Source of the DNA: Bacteroidales bacterium
GTDB lineage: Bacteria; Bacteroidota; Bacteroidia; Bacteroidales; UBA932
Direction of reading: 5' to 3'
Assembly (NCBI GenBank): GCA_015060445.1
Contig: SUYL01000029.1
Location: 1 to 40,685 of the forward strand
Length of the DNA stretch: 40,685 bases
In this document: positions 7,813 to 16,991 of the stretch, piece by piece
Numbering within the stretch: position 1 is the stretch's first letter
Layout: every line of letters begins with the position of its first letter
Notes under the pieces: model-generated
Told to the model about the DNA's origin: nothing
What the model saw: the letters and a program-made list of their open reading frames with translations, nothing else
Databases searched by the model: none
Made by a program: the position numbers and the translations under genes

Positions 7813-8815
7813 ACATAAATCTGAATTGGGAGATGTTCCTGAAACCAAGGAGGAAATCTTTTGTACGCATTCTCTTTTTGCCGGCCATCTGTATCTCTTC
7901 AAGAGATATGGCTGAGCCATCTGCGCAATATACATGGATATAGGTCTTGCCGTCGCTCTTGACAGTGCCGGCTGCAATGCCCGTATTCTCTGCAGGTGAG
8001 GTTTTTACAGGTGTACATTCAAATATCTTCAGTTCAAGTTCCTTCTCTCCGTCGCCCATTGCTGCAGTTGCTGCTGGATATGGTGAAAGACCTCTTACAA
8101 GCCTGTCAATCAATTCTGCAGAACTGCTTGTGGGCTGGTCCGGGTCTGTCATGTCCCACTTTATCCGTCCCAATTCCCTGTTCAGTTTAGGAGCCCCGGT
8201 AATGCGCCCTTCCTGAGGCTTTGCTGTGAGGCATCCTGCTGCCAGCCCCTCAACTGTCTCTACAACAAGGTCTGCTCCAATTGCCATGAGCCTGTCGTAG
8301 AGTGAACCTACATTTTCCCGTTCTCCAATTTCACACTCCCTCTGCATCAGGATATTGCCTGTGTCAATCTCCTTGTCTATGAGAAATGTTGTAACTCCGC
8401 TCTTCTTTTCCCCCTTAATGATGGCCCAATTTATAGGTGCTGCACCTCTATACAATGGCAACAGGGAGCCGTGAAGATTGAATGTCCCCATTGAAGGCAT
8501 TTCCCATACCACTTGGGGAAGCATCCTGAAGGCAACTACAATGAACAGGTCTGCTTCCAGGGAACGGAGATCTTTGAGAAACCCTTCATCCTTAAGGGAA
8601 ACGGGCTGCATAAGTTTTACCCCTTTCTCCAACAAATGCTCCTCAGTATATTGCTTTACGGCACTTTTGTTCAATTTAAGTCCCCTTCCGCTTGGTTTGT
8701 CGGGAACAGTGACAACTCCAACTATATTGTAATTGCCCTGTACAAGTTTGTCCAATGGGGCTACGGCAAACTCCGGAGTCCCCATATATACTATGCGTGG
8801 TGATTCTTTACTCAT
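7811..8815 (-). CDS. fmt: Methionyl-tRNA formyltransferase
   Basis: A 334-residue enzyme that formylates initiator Met-tRNA using 10-formyl-tetrahydrofolate. The N-terminal Rossmann domain carries YMGTPEFAV (10-18) and the catalytic NLHGSLLPLYRGAAPINW block (Asn113, His115), with DTG at 151-153 supplying the third active-site residue. The C-terminal tRNA-binding domain follows from about 210. It is the last gene of an alaS-permease-fmt operon, and its start overlaps the end of the permease gene by 8 bases. Confidence 0.97.
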   Translation of the reverse strand: MSKESPRIVYMGTPEFAVAPLDKLVQGNYNIVGVVTVPDKPSGRGLKLNKSAVKQYTEEHLLEKGVKLMQPVSLKDEGFLKDLRSLEADLFIVVAFRMLPQVVWEMPSMGTFNLHGSLLPLYRGAAPINWAIIKGEKKSGVTTFLIDKEIDTGNILMQRECEIGERENVGSLYDRLMAIGADLVVETVEGLAAGCLTAKPQEGRITGAPKLNRELGRIKWDMTDPDQPTSSSAELIDRLVRGLSPYPAATAAMGDGEKELELKIFECTPVKTSPAENTGIAAGTVKSDGKTYIHVYCADGSAISLEEIQMAGKKRMRTKDFLLGFRNISQFRFM

Positions 8816-10262
8816 ACTGTTGTTTTTTGTGCAGTTTGGTTTTGCTGAAGAGATTCTTGAAGAACATTATGTATGCATCTGCATTGAACAGTGCAGAGTC
8901 CTTGGTCGATTTCCATGTTAGGAAAACTCCCATAGGGAATAGCACAAATGTTGATATGAATGCTCCCAGGAATGGGGAAATTGCCCCGTCATTGGCAAGT
9001 TTCTTGCCGCTGATGTCAACAACCCAATATATTACAAAGAAGAACATTGACACTATTACAGGGGTTCCCAAGCCTCCTTTCCTTATTATTGCTCCAAGGG
9101 GGGCCCCAATAAAGAAGAAGATGATACATGCAATGGAAAGGGTGAATTTCCTGAAACTCTCCTGTATTGTCCTTCTCAGGGGATATGCAATCTGGTTAAG
9201 TTCCGTAGGGAAATATTGCACATTGGCAATCTGCATATCAAGTTGGCTTATGGCCTTTGAATATGCCTCCTGTTCCTCTTCCGCCCCTTTCCAGCACAGG
9301 AGGGAATCAATATTCATGGACCCCTTCATAACACCAGGCTCTGTCTTGAGTTTTATAATCTGGACGGTGTGGTTGAGGTTGTCGGGATGGCTGGCTCTCC
9401 TTACCAGGTTGTCAAGTGACTTCTCATGCCTTACCTCCAGAGAATCACGGTCTATCCTCAGTTGGGCTAGCCCTTTTGTCATAACCTCATTGCCATATTT
9501 AGATGATTCCGACTTCTGGAAGGCATAATTTGAGAGAGGAATCACAATCTCCTGCATGGTAAAATTTACCTTTTGGAGAGAGTATGTGCTGTCTCTTTTT
9601 GTCCGGGTATTAGTCTCTTCATAATTGGTTCCATTGTACAGGGTAAAGGTGAGGCTGCTTTTGTCGCTGCTCATCTTTATTATGCCCGAGTCTGCAACTG
9701 TAAGGCTGATGTTTCCCTGCCCCTTGCTGTGGTCATATACCATGACATTGTGCATGACATCATTTTCATCCCTCTCCACCACTCTCAGGGTATAGCCGTC
9801 TATACCGTTGTAGAAGATGCCTGTAGGAATCTTTATCTCCTCTTTTGTTTTTCCTATGTCATCCCTGAGGGTATAGATGTTTTCGTATGCTACCGGAATA
9901 AGGTTGTTTGATGCAAAGAAAGCCGCCACACTTATCAGTACAGAGAGTATCATAAGGGGTGACAGTATTCTCAACAGCGGTATCCCGGCTGCTTTCATGG
10001 CAAGAAGTTCATTGTTCTCACCAAAACTGCCCATTGTCATGATTGAGGCCAGCAATGTGGCCAAAGGAAGTGCCAGAGGAAAAAGTGTGGCACTTCCCCA
10101 ACCGAGAAATTCAAATATAACTCCCAAACTCAAGCCTTTTCCAACCAGTTCATCTATGTAAAGCCACAGGAACTGCATCATAAGGACAAATAGCACAATG
10201 AGGAATGTCATTATGAATGGGCCCAGAAAGGACTTAAGGATAAAAAGGTCCAGTTTTTTCAA
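8808..10262 (-). CDS. LptF/LptG family permease (long form)
   Basis: A 484-residue membrane protein of the YjgP/YjgQ family, with N-terminal helices near 12-35 and 55-75, another near 100-120, and three C-terminal helices from about 375. The periplasmic region is some 100 residues longer than in the partner at 6709-7803. The start must be TTG at 10262, because the family-typical opening KKLDLFILKSFLG follows it directly and no ATG exists upstream before the alaS stop, 8 bases away. It probably pairs with the other permease in LPS transport from the inner membrane. It is translated between alaS and fmt. Confidence 0.9.
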   Translation of the reverse strand: MKKLDLFILKSFLGPFIMTFLIVLFVLMMQFLWLYIDELVGKGLSLGVIFEFLGWGSATLFPLALPLATLLASIMTMGSFGENNELLAMKAAGIPLLRILSPLMILSVLISVAAFFASNNLIPVAYENIYTLRDDIGKTKEEIKIPTGIFYNGIDGYTLRVVERDENDVMHNVMVYDHSKGQGNISLTVADSGIIKMSSDKSSLTFTLYNGTNYEETNTRTKRDSTYSLQKVNFTMQEIVIPLSNYAFQKSESSKYGNEVMTKGLAQLRIDRDSLEVRHEKSLDNLVRRASHPDNLNHTVQIIKLKTEPGVMKGSMNIDSLLCWKGAEEEQEAYSKAISQLDMQIANVQYFPTELNQIAYPLRRTIQESFRKFTLSIACIIFFFIGAPLGAIIRKGGLGTPVIVSMFFFVIYWVVDISGKKLANDGAISPFLGAFISTFVLFPMGVFLTWKSTKDSALFNADAYIMFFKNLFSKTKLHKKQQYE

Positions 10263-10270
10263 ATCCGTCT

Positions 10271-12892
10271 TTATTTAGTGGCAATCTCTACCAGTTTGTC
10301 AAATGCTTCTGCAAGACCATCAATATTCTTGCCACCTGCAGTTGCAAGGAACGGTTGTCCGCCTCCACCGCCATTTATAAGTTTGGCTGCCTCCCTAATA
10401 TCCTTTCCTGCATGCATACCTTTTGCTACAAGATCATCTGAGTACATAAGTGTGAGGGTAGGTTTCTCTTCATGATGGGTTGCAGCAACAAAAACAGTAT
10501 TTGTACACTCCTGTCTCATGAGGTTTGCCGCATTTTTTACCACCTCCGGGATGAATATGCCTTTAAGGGCCACAAGGTAACAGCCGTTCACTTCCCTTGC
10601 ATTCTTGAGAAGTGTATCCTTAAGGGTTACCGCCCTCTCCTTCATGAATTCTTCCGCCTCTTTCTTAAGGGTGTCATTGTCTGAAATCAGTTTCTTTATG
10701 GAGCCGGTAAGGTTAGGGGTATTGTTGAAGAATGATTTTATCTGCATCACCATGTCCTCTGCTGCATATAGAAGGCTCTCGGCACATGCACCTGTAGTGG
10801 CCTCAATTCTCCTTATGCCGGCAGCTACAGCACCTTCTGAAATAATCTTGAAGAAACCTATGTTTCCGGTTGCCTCTACATGGGTTCCACCGCAAAGTTC
10901 TATTGAATCGCCGTACTGGATTACACGTACGGTATCGCCGTATTTTTCTCCAAACAGAGCCATTGCCCCTTTGGCCTTGGCTTCATCTATAGGGAGGTTC
11001 CTGAACTCAACCCTTGGCCTGTTCTCCCTTATGTATCTGTTTACAAGTTTCTCTACACTTCTGAGTGTGGCATGGTCTATTTTTTCAAAATGTGAGAAGT
11101 CGAACCTGAAGCCTGTAGCGGTAACAGAAGAGCCTTTCTGCTCAATGTGTGTGCCCAAAAGTTCTCTGAGCGCTTTATGCAGCAGATGGGTTGCTGTGTG
11201 GTTGTTTGTAACAGCCTGCCTGCGTTCAGCATCTATCCTTGCGGTAAATGTTGCCTGCGGATTTGACGGAACTGTTGCTGCAATGTGTACAGGAAGACCG
11301 TTTTCCTTTATGGTGTTTGATATTTCAATCTTCTCCCCATTAGGGAACTCTATCCATCCGCAATCTCCAACCTGTCCGCCGCTCTCAGCGTAGAATGGGC
11401 TCCTGTCAAAAACAAGGTGCACGCTCTCCTTGTTCTTTGATTTTACTGTGCGGTATTTCAAAAGTTTTACCCCCTCTTCAACAATGTTGTCATAGCCGGT
11501 AAACTCTGTTGCAACATATGGATTCACTTCCATCCAGTCTCCCTCTTCAACGGCGGTTGCGTTCCTGCTCCTGTTTTTCTGCTGCTGCAGTTCTTCTTCA
11601 AAGCCTTTGAGATCAACGGTGTAGCCGTGCTCTTTGGCTATGAGTTCAGTAAGGTCTATAGGGAAACCGAATGTGTCATACAGTACAAATGCCTCTTTTC
11701 CCTGTATGGTTCTGGTCTGTGCATTGTCCTTTATGATACCATCAATCAGTTTCATACCCTTGTCGAGTGTCCTCAAGAAAGCCTCTTCTTCCTCCTTTAT
11801 CACCTTTTCTACTATTGTTTGCTGGGCTTTCAGTTCAGGGTATGCATCACCCATCTGGGATACGAGGGCAGGTACAAGCCTGCAAAGCAGTGGCTCGTCC
11901 ATCTTAAGGAAAGTGTATGCATATCTTACGGCCCTTCTCAAAATTCTCCTTATTACATATCCAGCCTTTACGTTTGAAGGGAGTTGCCCGTCTGCAATGG
12001 AGAAACTGATGGCCCTAATGTGGTCTGCAATTACCCTCATTGCAACTCCGGTTTCGCCATCTGCATCGTATGCCACCCCTGTAATCTCCGCAATTCTGGC
12101 AATCATGCTCTGGAACACATCTGTGTCATAGTTGCTCTTTTTGCCCTGGAGTGCCATGCAGAGCCTCTCAAGCCCCATTCCGGTATCTACATGTTTCTGT
12201 GGAAGCGGTTCAAGTGAACCGTTGGCCTTTCTGTTGAACTGCATGAATACAAGGTTCCATATCTCAATTACCAGATGGTGGCTCTTGTTTACAAGTTCAA
12301 CGCCTGGAACCTGCGCCCTCTCCTCGTCACTTCTCAAATCTATATGTATCTCGCTGCATGGTCCGCAAGGGCCTGTCTCACCCATTTCCCAGAAGTTGTC
12401 TTTCTTGTTTCCAAGTATGATCCTCTCCTGAGGCAGGTGTTTCAGCCAGGCATCCTTAGCCTCCTGGTCCATTGGAACGCCGTCCTGCTCAGAGCCCTCA
12501 AATACGGTTGCATAGAGCCTGTCCTTGTCCAGTTTGTAAACTTCAGTAAGGAGTTCCCATGCCCAGTCAATTGCCTCAGTCTTGAAGTAGTCTCCAAAAC
12601 TCCAGTTGCCAAGCATCTCAAACATGGTGTGGTGGTATGTATCGTGTCCAACTTCCTCAAGGTCGTTGTGTTTTCCGCTTACGCGCAGACATTTCTGGGA
12701 GTCTGCAACACGGTGGTATTTCACTTCGCTGTTGCCCAGGAACCAATCCTTGAACTGGTTCATTCCGGCATTTGTGAACATTAGGGTAGGGTCATTCTTG
12801 ACAACCATAGGTGCTGAAGGCACTATGGCATGCTCCTTGGAACGGAAGAAATCCAGGAAATGCTGTCTTATCTCATTTGATGTCATATCCAT
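10271..12892 (-). CDS. alaS: Alanine--tRNA ligase
   Basis: An 873-residue class II synthetase of standard length. The N-terminal catalytic core starts [20 protein letters not shown], with motif 2 in [15 protein letters not shown]. The editing domain carries [10 protein letters not shown] (the HxxxH zinc/editing motif) and [10 protein letters not shown]. The C-terminal DHHA1 domain ends with the Gly-rich [16 protein letters not shown]. It charges tRNA-Ala and clears Ser/Gly mischarging. It is the first gene of the operon with the LptF/G permease and fmt. Confidence 0.98.
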   Translation of the reverse strand: MDMTSNEIRQHFLDFFRSKEHAIVPSAPMVVKNDPTLMFTNAGMNQFKDWFLGNSEVKYHRVADSQKCLRVSGKHNDLEEVGHDTYHHTMFEMLGNWSFGDYFKTEAIDWAWELLTEVYKLDKDRLYATVFEGSEQDGVPMDQEAKDAWLKHLPQERIILGNKKDNFWEMGETGPCGPCSEIHIDLRSDEERAQVPGVELVNKSHHLVIEIWNLVFMQFNRKANGSLEPLPQKHVDTGMGLERLCMALQGKKSNYDTDVFQSMIARIAEITGVAYDADGETGVAMRVIADHIRAISFSIADGQLPSNVKAGYVIRRILRRAVRYAYTFLKMDEPLLCRLVPALVSQMGDAYPELKAQQTIVEKVIKEEEEAFLRTLDKGMKLIDGIIKDNAQTRTIQGKEAFVLYDTFGFPIDLTELIAKEHGYTVDLKGFEEELQQQKNRSRNATAVEEGDWMEVNPYVATEFTGYDNIVEEGVKLLKYRTVKSKNKESVHLVFDRSPFYAESGGQVGDCGWIEFPNGEKIEISNTIKENGLPVHIAATVPSNPQATFTARIDAERRQAVTNNHTATHLLHKALRELLGTHIEQKGSSVTATGFRFDFSHFEKIDHATLRSVEKLVNRYIRENRPRVEFRNLPIDEAKAKGAMALFGEKYGDTVRVIQYGDSIELCGGTHVEATGNIGFFKIISEGAVAAGIRRIEATTGACAESLLYAAEDMVMQIKSFFNNTPNLTGSIKKLISDNDTLKKEAEEFMKERAVTLKDTLLKNAREVNGCYLVALKGIFIPEVVKNAANLMRQECTNTVFVAATHHEEKPTLTLMYSDDLVAKGMHAGKDIREAAKLINGGGGGQPFLATAGGKNIDGLAEAFDKLVEIATK

Positions 12893-12908
12893 ATAATTAA
12901 ATTGAATG

Positions 12909-12944
12909 CAAAAATAATCTTTTTAATTTTATTTTTTATATTTG
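12909..12944. promoter_or_regulatory. Divergent promoter pair (alaS / M23 operon)
   Basis: Minus-strand TATTTTTG (12909-12916) lies 16 bases from the alaS ATG and implies a leader of about 10 bases. Plus-strand TATATTTG (12937-12944) precedes the M23 gene by 28 bases. Both fit TAnnTTTG in an AT-rich spacer. The -33 boxes are not clear. Confidence 0.5.
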
Positions 12945-12972
12945 CACCCGTTAAAATAGGGTTTTTTATCTG

Positions 12973-13950
12973 ATGGCCAGGAAGAAAAGATATCATTTCA
13001 ACTCGCAGACGTTGGCATACGAGGTACACAGGACTTCTTTGAGGAGACGCTTCTCCAAGGGGCTTGTGATGTTTTGCCTCAGTTTGGTCGCATTTGCCGG
13101 CTATTATTTCCTGTATACACAATATTTCGGTCTTCAGACTCCCAAGACAGCATATCTCAAGCAGAAGTATGTGGAGATGAATTCCAAATTTGAACTGTTG
13201 GAAAGGAAATTTGAGCAGAGCAATCTCGCCCTGGCGGAACTGCAGATGAGGGACAATAATATTTACCGCCCTATTTTTGGAATGGAGGAACTTTCGCAGG
13301 ATGTGAGGAACGCCGGCTTTGGCGGTGTCAACAGATATGCCCACCTGGAGGCAACTTCCAATTCTGCCGCATTGCTGGATGCCGTAAAGAGGATGGATGT
13401 AATCTACAAGAAGGCATTTGTGCAGTCACGTTCCTATGATGAAGTTTCCCTGTTGGCAAAGAGGGCAGATGAAATGGCCCAGTGTGTTCCTGCAATCCCT
13501 CCTGTGGCGCTGGACAATGTGAGACTCTCCAGTTATTTCGGATACAGGACAGACCCGTTCTACAATACCAGGAGGATGCATCAGGGTATAGATTTGTCGG
13601 GAGACAAGGGAGAACCCATATATGCTGCGGGCAACGGTACGGTATGTGAGGTGAGGAGGAATTTCTTTGGGTATGGCAGGGAAATTGTTGTGGACCATGG
13701 TTTCGGATACAAGACAAGATATGCTCACCTTAATGACATATATGTGAAGGTGGGGGATGCAGTTGCCAGAGGTGAACAGATTGCCACCATGGGAAATACG
13801 GGAAAATCCAAGGGAGTGCATCTGCATTATGAGGTAATTTACAGGGACAGGCGTGTGAATCCGCTCAACTATTATAACCAGGATGTAAGGGGGCAGGAGT
13901 ACATGGCAATGGTGAAATCCCGCCATGAGGGCACTATGGCCTACAAATGA
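12973..13950 (+). CDS. M23 family metallopeptidase (LytM domain), catalytically complete
   Basis: A 325-residue type II membrane protein: a basic cytoplasmic N-terminus, one transmembrane helix (about 30-48), a coiled coil (about 60-95), then a C-terminal LytM domain. The zinc and catalytic residues are all visible: HQGID (His203, Asp207), YAHL (His252) and HLHYE (His283, His285), preceded by the substrate-groove motif FGYRTDPF. Enzymes of this type cut peptidoglycan cross-link peptides in the periplasm. It starts a five-gene run and is followed, 4 bases later, by a paralogue with an altered active site. The ATG at 12973 suits the 28-base distance from the -7 box. Confidence 0.94.
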   Translation: MARKKRYHFNSQTLAYEVHRTSLRRRFSKGLVMFCLSLVAFAGYYFLYTQYFGLQTPKTAYLKQKYVEMNSKFELLERKFEQSNLALAELQMRDNNIYRPIFGMEELSQDVRNAGFGGVNRYAHLEATSNSAALLDAVKRMDVIYKKAFVQSRSYDEVSLLAKRADEMAQCVPAIPPVALDNVRLSSYFGYRTDPFYNTRRMHQGIDLSGDKGEPIYAAGNGTVCEVRRNFFGYGREIVVDHGFGYKTRYAHLNDIYVKVGDAVARGEQIATMGNTGKSKGVHLHYEVIYRDRRVNPLNYYNQDVRGQEYMAMVKSRHEGTMAYK

Positions 13951-13954
13951 TTTA

Positions 13955-14908
13955 ATGGGCAAGTACAGATTCAATAGGGAACAACTTAACTTTGTTGAGG
14001 AGAAACGGGGCGTCAAGGGTTGGATAAAGATTTTTTGCAGGTATTTTGCCGGCAGTATTCTCCTTGCACTCCTGTACTATGTCATTTTTTCTCTTTTTGT
14101 GAACACCGAGCAGGAGAGGGCGCTTGCCAGGGAAACCGCACTTATGGAGGAGGAATATGAGAAACTCCAGGAGAAAATAGGTGTTCTGGATAATACAATC
14201 AAGAACTTGCAGCAAAGGGACAGGGAGATATACAGGAGCATTTTCAATGCAGAACCGCCTGTGTATTCCGATGCCGATACCTATACCCTGTTTGACGGGA
14301 TTGATACTACCAGAATGGAGTCTGTAGTTTCAGATTCCAAGATGAGGCTTGAGGTGATTGAGCGTGGAATGGAGAGGGTGAACAGTTCCATAGCGGAGAT
14401 AAATGTGGCGTTGGAGGAGTTGGGCAAAGGGGTTACGGCAATCCCTTCAATTGTTCCGGTTAAGGATTTTACAATAAGGCAGTCCGGTGCTTCCGTGGGG
14501 ATGAAGGTGAATCCGTTTTATAAGACTGTAGCAATGCACACCGGAATGGATCTGCTTGCTGCAACGGATACTCCAATTGTGGCGGCTGCAGACGGAGTGG
14601 TGGAGAGTGCCGTGAGAAATGGGAAGAAGGATGGCATAAATGTTACCATAAACCATGGGAACGGATATGTTACCGTATACAAGAATATGGGCAAGATGAG
14701 TGTGCGCAAGAGACAGAAGGTAAGGCAAGGTGATGTTATAGGGCGTGTGGGGATGTCGGGAATATCATTTGCACCCCATCTGCATTATGAGGTGTGGTTC
14801 AATGGGCAGATGATGGATCCCATGAACTTCTTCTTCTCAAACCTTACACCTCAAATGTATAAGGAAATGGCTGTGATTGTAGCAAATACAGGACAGTCTT
14901 TGGATTGA
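13955..14908 (+). CDS. M23 family protein (LytM domain), active-site His replaced
   Basis: A 317-residue paralogue of the preceding gene with the same layout: transmembrane helix about 28-48, coiled coil about 52-90, then a LytM domain. HTGMD (His195, Asp199) and HLHYE (His275, His277) remain, but the YAHL catalytic His is replaced: the position reads YKNM, with Asn244. The FGYRTDPF groove motif is also eroded, to VGMKVNPF. It may therefore be a non-catalytic LytM factor that activates or partners the first protein, in the manner of EnvC or NlpD. That is inference. An upstream ATG at 13925 would overlap the previous gene. The ATG at 13955 gives a 4-base gap and a better N-terminus. Confidence 0.88.
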   Translation: MGKYRFNREQLNFVEEKRGVKGWIKIFCRYFAGSILLALLYYVIFSLFVNTEQERALARETALMEEEYEKLQEKIGVLDNTIKNLQQRDREIYRSIFNAEPPVYSDADTYTLFDGIDTTRMESVVSDSKMRLEVIERGMERVNSSIAEINVALEELGKGVTAIPSIVPVKDFTIRQSGASVGMKVNPFYKTVAMHTGMDLLAATDTPIVAAADGVVESAVRNGKKDGINVTINHGNGYVTVYKNMGKMSVRKRQKVRQGDVIGRVGMSGISFAPHLHYEVWFNGQMMDPMNFFFSNLTPQMYKEMAVIVANTGQSLD

Positions 14909-14921
14909 AACCATTTTAGTT

Positions 14922-15296
14922 ATGCCATATAAGGAGAAACCTATAGAGAAATTGTATTATACAATTGGGGAGGTGTCACAGGAACTTGATGTGAATGCCT
15001 CTTTGGTACGTTTTTGGGCCGGCAAGTTCCCGGAATTCATAAAGCCTGCCAGGAACAAGAAGGGGAACCGCCTGTTTACAGCAAGGGATATGGCCAATTT
15101 CAAGGTTATCTACTATCTTGTAAAGGAGAGGGGGATGACCCTGGAGGGGGCAGCCAAGAGGATGAAGGACAATATTACAGGTGAAGACAAGAGGGTTGAG
15201 GTTATAAGCAGGCTCACTGCAATAAAGGAGAAGTTGCTGGGTATAAGTGAGGCTTTGGGAAATAAAGAAAATGCAGAGGAAGATGAAGGCTATTGA
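14922..15296 (+). CDS. MerR family transcriptional regulator
   Basis: A 124-residue protein with an N-terminal MerR winged helix: YTIGEVSQELDVNASLVRFW (13-32) is the recognition helix-turn-helix, and NRLFTARDMANFKVIYYLV forms the wing and following helices. A short helical tail provides dimerisation. No effector-binding cysteines or ligand domain are visible, so the inducer is unknown. It sits 13 bases after the second M23 gene and overlaps the next gene by 14 bases. Confidence 0.9.
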   Translation: MPYKEKPIEKLYYTIGEVSQELDVNASLVRFWAGKFPEFIKPARNKKGNRLFTARDMANFKVIYYLVKERGMTLEGAAKRMKDNITGEDKRVEVISRLTAIKEKLLGISEALGNKENAEEDEGY

Positions 15297-16044
15297 ACTG
15301 GTAAGGCCCATTGAGGAGTTTGCTCCGTTGTTCCAGCAGGAGAGGTGGGACAATTGCGGATTTTCTGTGGGAGATCCCCAGAAGGAGGTCTCTTCTGTGC
15401 TTGTTGCTTTGGATTGCACTGAGGATGTAATGGATGAGGCAATTGAGTGCGGGGCAGATATGATTGTAACACACCACCCGCTGATTTTTGGCGGAGTAAA
15501 GAAGATTTCTCCGCAAAACTGGTTGGGGAGGGTTATTTACAAGGCTATAGAAAATGGGATAGCGGTATATTCTGCTCACACGAATATGGATAAGGCGGCA
15601 GGTGGGGTAAGTGCCATCATGGCAGAAAAACTCCGGTTGCAGGATCCCCTTCCCCTTACTCCCGACAATTTCGGAGTGGTTGGGAACCTTCCTGAAGATA
15701 TGGCGGCAATGGAATTTGCACAGAAGGTGAAAAGTGCCTTTGGGGTGGATGCAATAAGGTGTTCACACCCTCTGGAAGGTAAAATCACCAGGGTTGCAGT
15801 TTGTGGGGGAAGCGGAAAGCAGTTCATCCCAGATGCCCTTTCCCAAGGGGCTCAGGTATACATTACCGGAGATATCTCCTATCATGACTTTTATGCAGAG
15901 GAGGGGTTCATGATAATGGATATTGGACATTATTTCAGCGAATATGGTATTGTTGACCTGTTTGCAAAGATTCTTTCCGAAAATTTTCCTAACTTTGCAG
16001 TTTTAAAGAGTAAAAAGAATAATAATCCTATATACTACTATTAA
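15283..16044 (+). CDS. Nif3-like dinuclear metal centre protein (YbgI/YqfO type)
   Basis: A 253-residue protein (from ATG 15283) of the Nif3 family, which forms toroidal hexamers holding two metal ions per subunit. Metal-ligand motifs are VTHHPLIFGG, AHTNMD and a C-terminal DISYHDF with DIGHYFSE. The start at 15283 (MKAIELVRPIEEFAP) matches the usual family N-terminus. In-frame ATGs at 15247 and 15271 lie deeper inside merR and would add 12 or 4 unlikely residues. The biochemical role of the family is unsettled. It overlaps merR and is followed 9 bases later by the zinc-ribbon gene, a pairing I recall as common in bacteria. Confidence 0.92.
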   Translation: MKAIELVRPIEEFAPLFQQERWDNCGFSVGDPQKEVSSVLVALDCTEDVMDEAIECGADMIVTHHPLIFGGVKKISPQNWLGRVIYKAIENGIAVYSAHTNMDKAAGGVSAIMAEKLRLQDPLPLTPDNFGVVGNLPEDMAAMEFAQKVKSAFGVDAIRCSHPLEGKITRVAVCGGSGKQFIPDALSQGAQVYITGDISYHDFYAEEGFMIMDIGHYFSEYGIVDLFAKILSENFPNFAVLKSKKNNNPIYYY

Positions 16045-16053
16045 ACCTGAGAT

Positions 16054-16875
16054 ATGGCTACAAGTAAGAAAAATAACACAGTTATCCCCCCTGTAGTTGA
16101 GGGAGAGACTTTTACCTCGTTGCAGATTGCCAAAGATCTGGGATCTGATGTAAGTATGGAGACAAAACTCCGTCTATTGTACAAGTTGCAGCAGGCAGAT
16201 TCAAAAATTGACCAGATTTATCTTCTTAGAGGAGAACTTCCGCTTGAGGTACAGGACCTTGAGGATGAGATAGAAGGCCTTAAGACCAGAATCTCCAATT
16301 TTGAGAAGGACATTAAGGAGGGCGAGGTTTTTGTTGCCCAGAAGAAGCAGGATATTGAGAGCAGCCGTGCTTTGATTGAGAAATATGAGAACCAGCGCAA
16401 CAATGTGAAGAACAACAGGGAGTATGACTCTTTGTCAAAGGAGATAGAGTTCCAGACTCTGGAGATAGAACTTGCAGAGAAAAGGATAAGCGATACAGGA
16501 AAATCTCTTGTTGAGAAGAAGGCTGCCCTTACAGATGCACAGGCTGTTATGGAGGGAAGGTCAATAGATCTTGAGAACAAGAGGAAGGAACTTGAGAACA
16601 TCATTGAGGAGACCCAGAAGGAGGAGGAGTCGTTGCTCAAGCAGTCTGCAGAACTTCAGGAGCAGATTGAGCCAAGAATGTTGAACGCATACAAGAAAGT
16701 GCGCTCAAACTTGAGGAACAAACTGGCTGTGGTTACAGTAAAAAGGGATGCTTGTGGCGGATGTTTCAACAAAATACCTCCTCAAAGGCAGTTGGATATA
16801 GCGTTGAGCAAGAAGATTATCGTTTGTGAGTACTGCGGAAGAATCCTTATAAGCCCGGAGTTTGAGAACGAATAA
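16054..16875 (+). CDS. Coiled-coil protein with C4-type zinc ribbon (DUF164/CT398-like)
   Basis: A 273-residue protein. Residues about 35-215 form a long antiparallel coiled coil rich in Glu and Lys. The C-terminus is a zinc ribbon with Cys234, Cys237, Cys258 and Cys261 (CGGC and CEYC). A disordered 35-residue N-terminal extension precedes the domain. The family is conserved next to Nif3-like genes, as here. A nucleic-acid or protein scaffold role has been suggested, but the function is unknown. Confidence 0.9.
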   Translation: MATSKKNNTVIPPVVEGETFTSLQIAKDLGSDVSMETKLRLLYKLQQADSKIDQIYLLRGELPLEVQDLEDEIEGLKTRISNFEKDIKEGEVFVAQKKQDIESSRALIEKYENQRNNVKNNREYDSLSKEIEFQTLEIELAEKRISDTGKSLVEKKAALTDAQAVMEGRSIDLENKRKELENIIEETQKEEESLLKQSAELQEQIEPRMLNAYKKVRSNLRNKLAVVTVKRDACGGCFNKIPPQRQLDIALSKKIIVCEYCGRILISPEFENE

Positions 16876-16896
16876 TATCCGGAAGATTTGTAAATG

Positions 16897-16939
16897 TCCT
16901 CTTCCCTGCAGGATTTTCCTGAAGGGGGAGGATGTTTTT
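16897..16939 (+). terminator. Terminator between the M23/Nif3 run and dnaB
   Basis: A long interrupted stem (16897-16913 with 16917-16932, TCCTC pairing GAGGA at the base and CAGGA pairing TCCTG at the loop) is followed by TGTTTTT. It separates the zinc-ribbon gene from dnaB. Confidence 0.65.
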
Positions 16940-16991
16940 ATTTAAAAAATCTTTAAATTTACTGTCTGTTACTGATTCATTACGAGAGATT

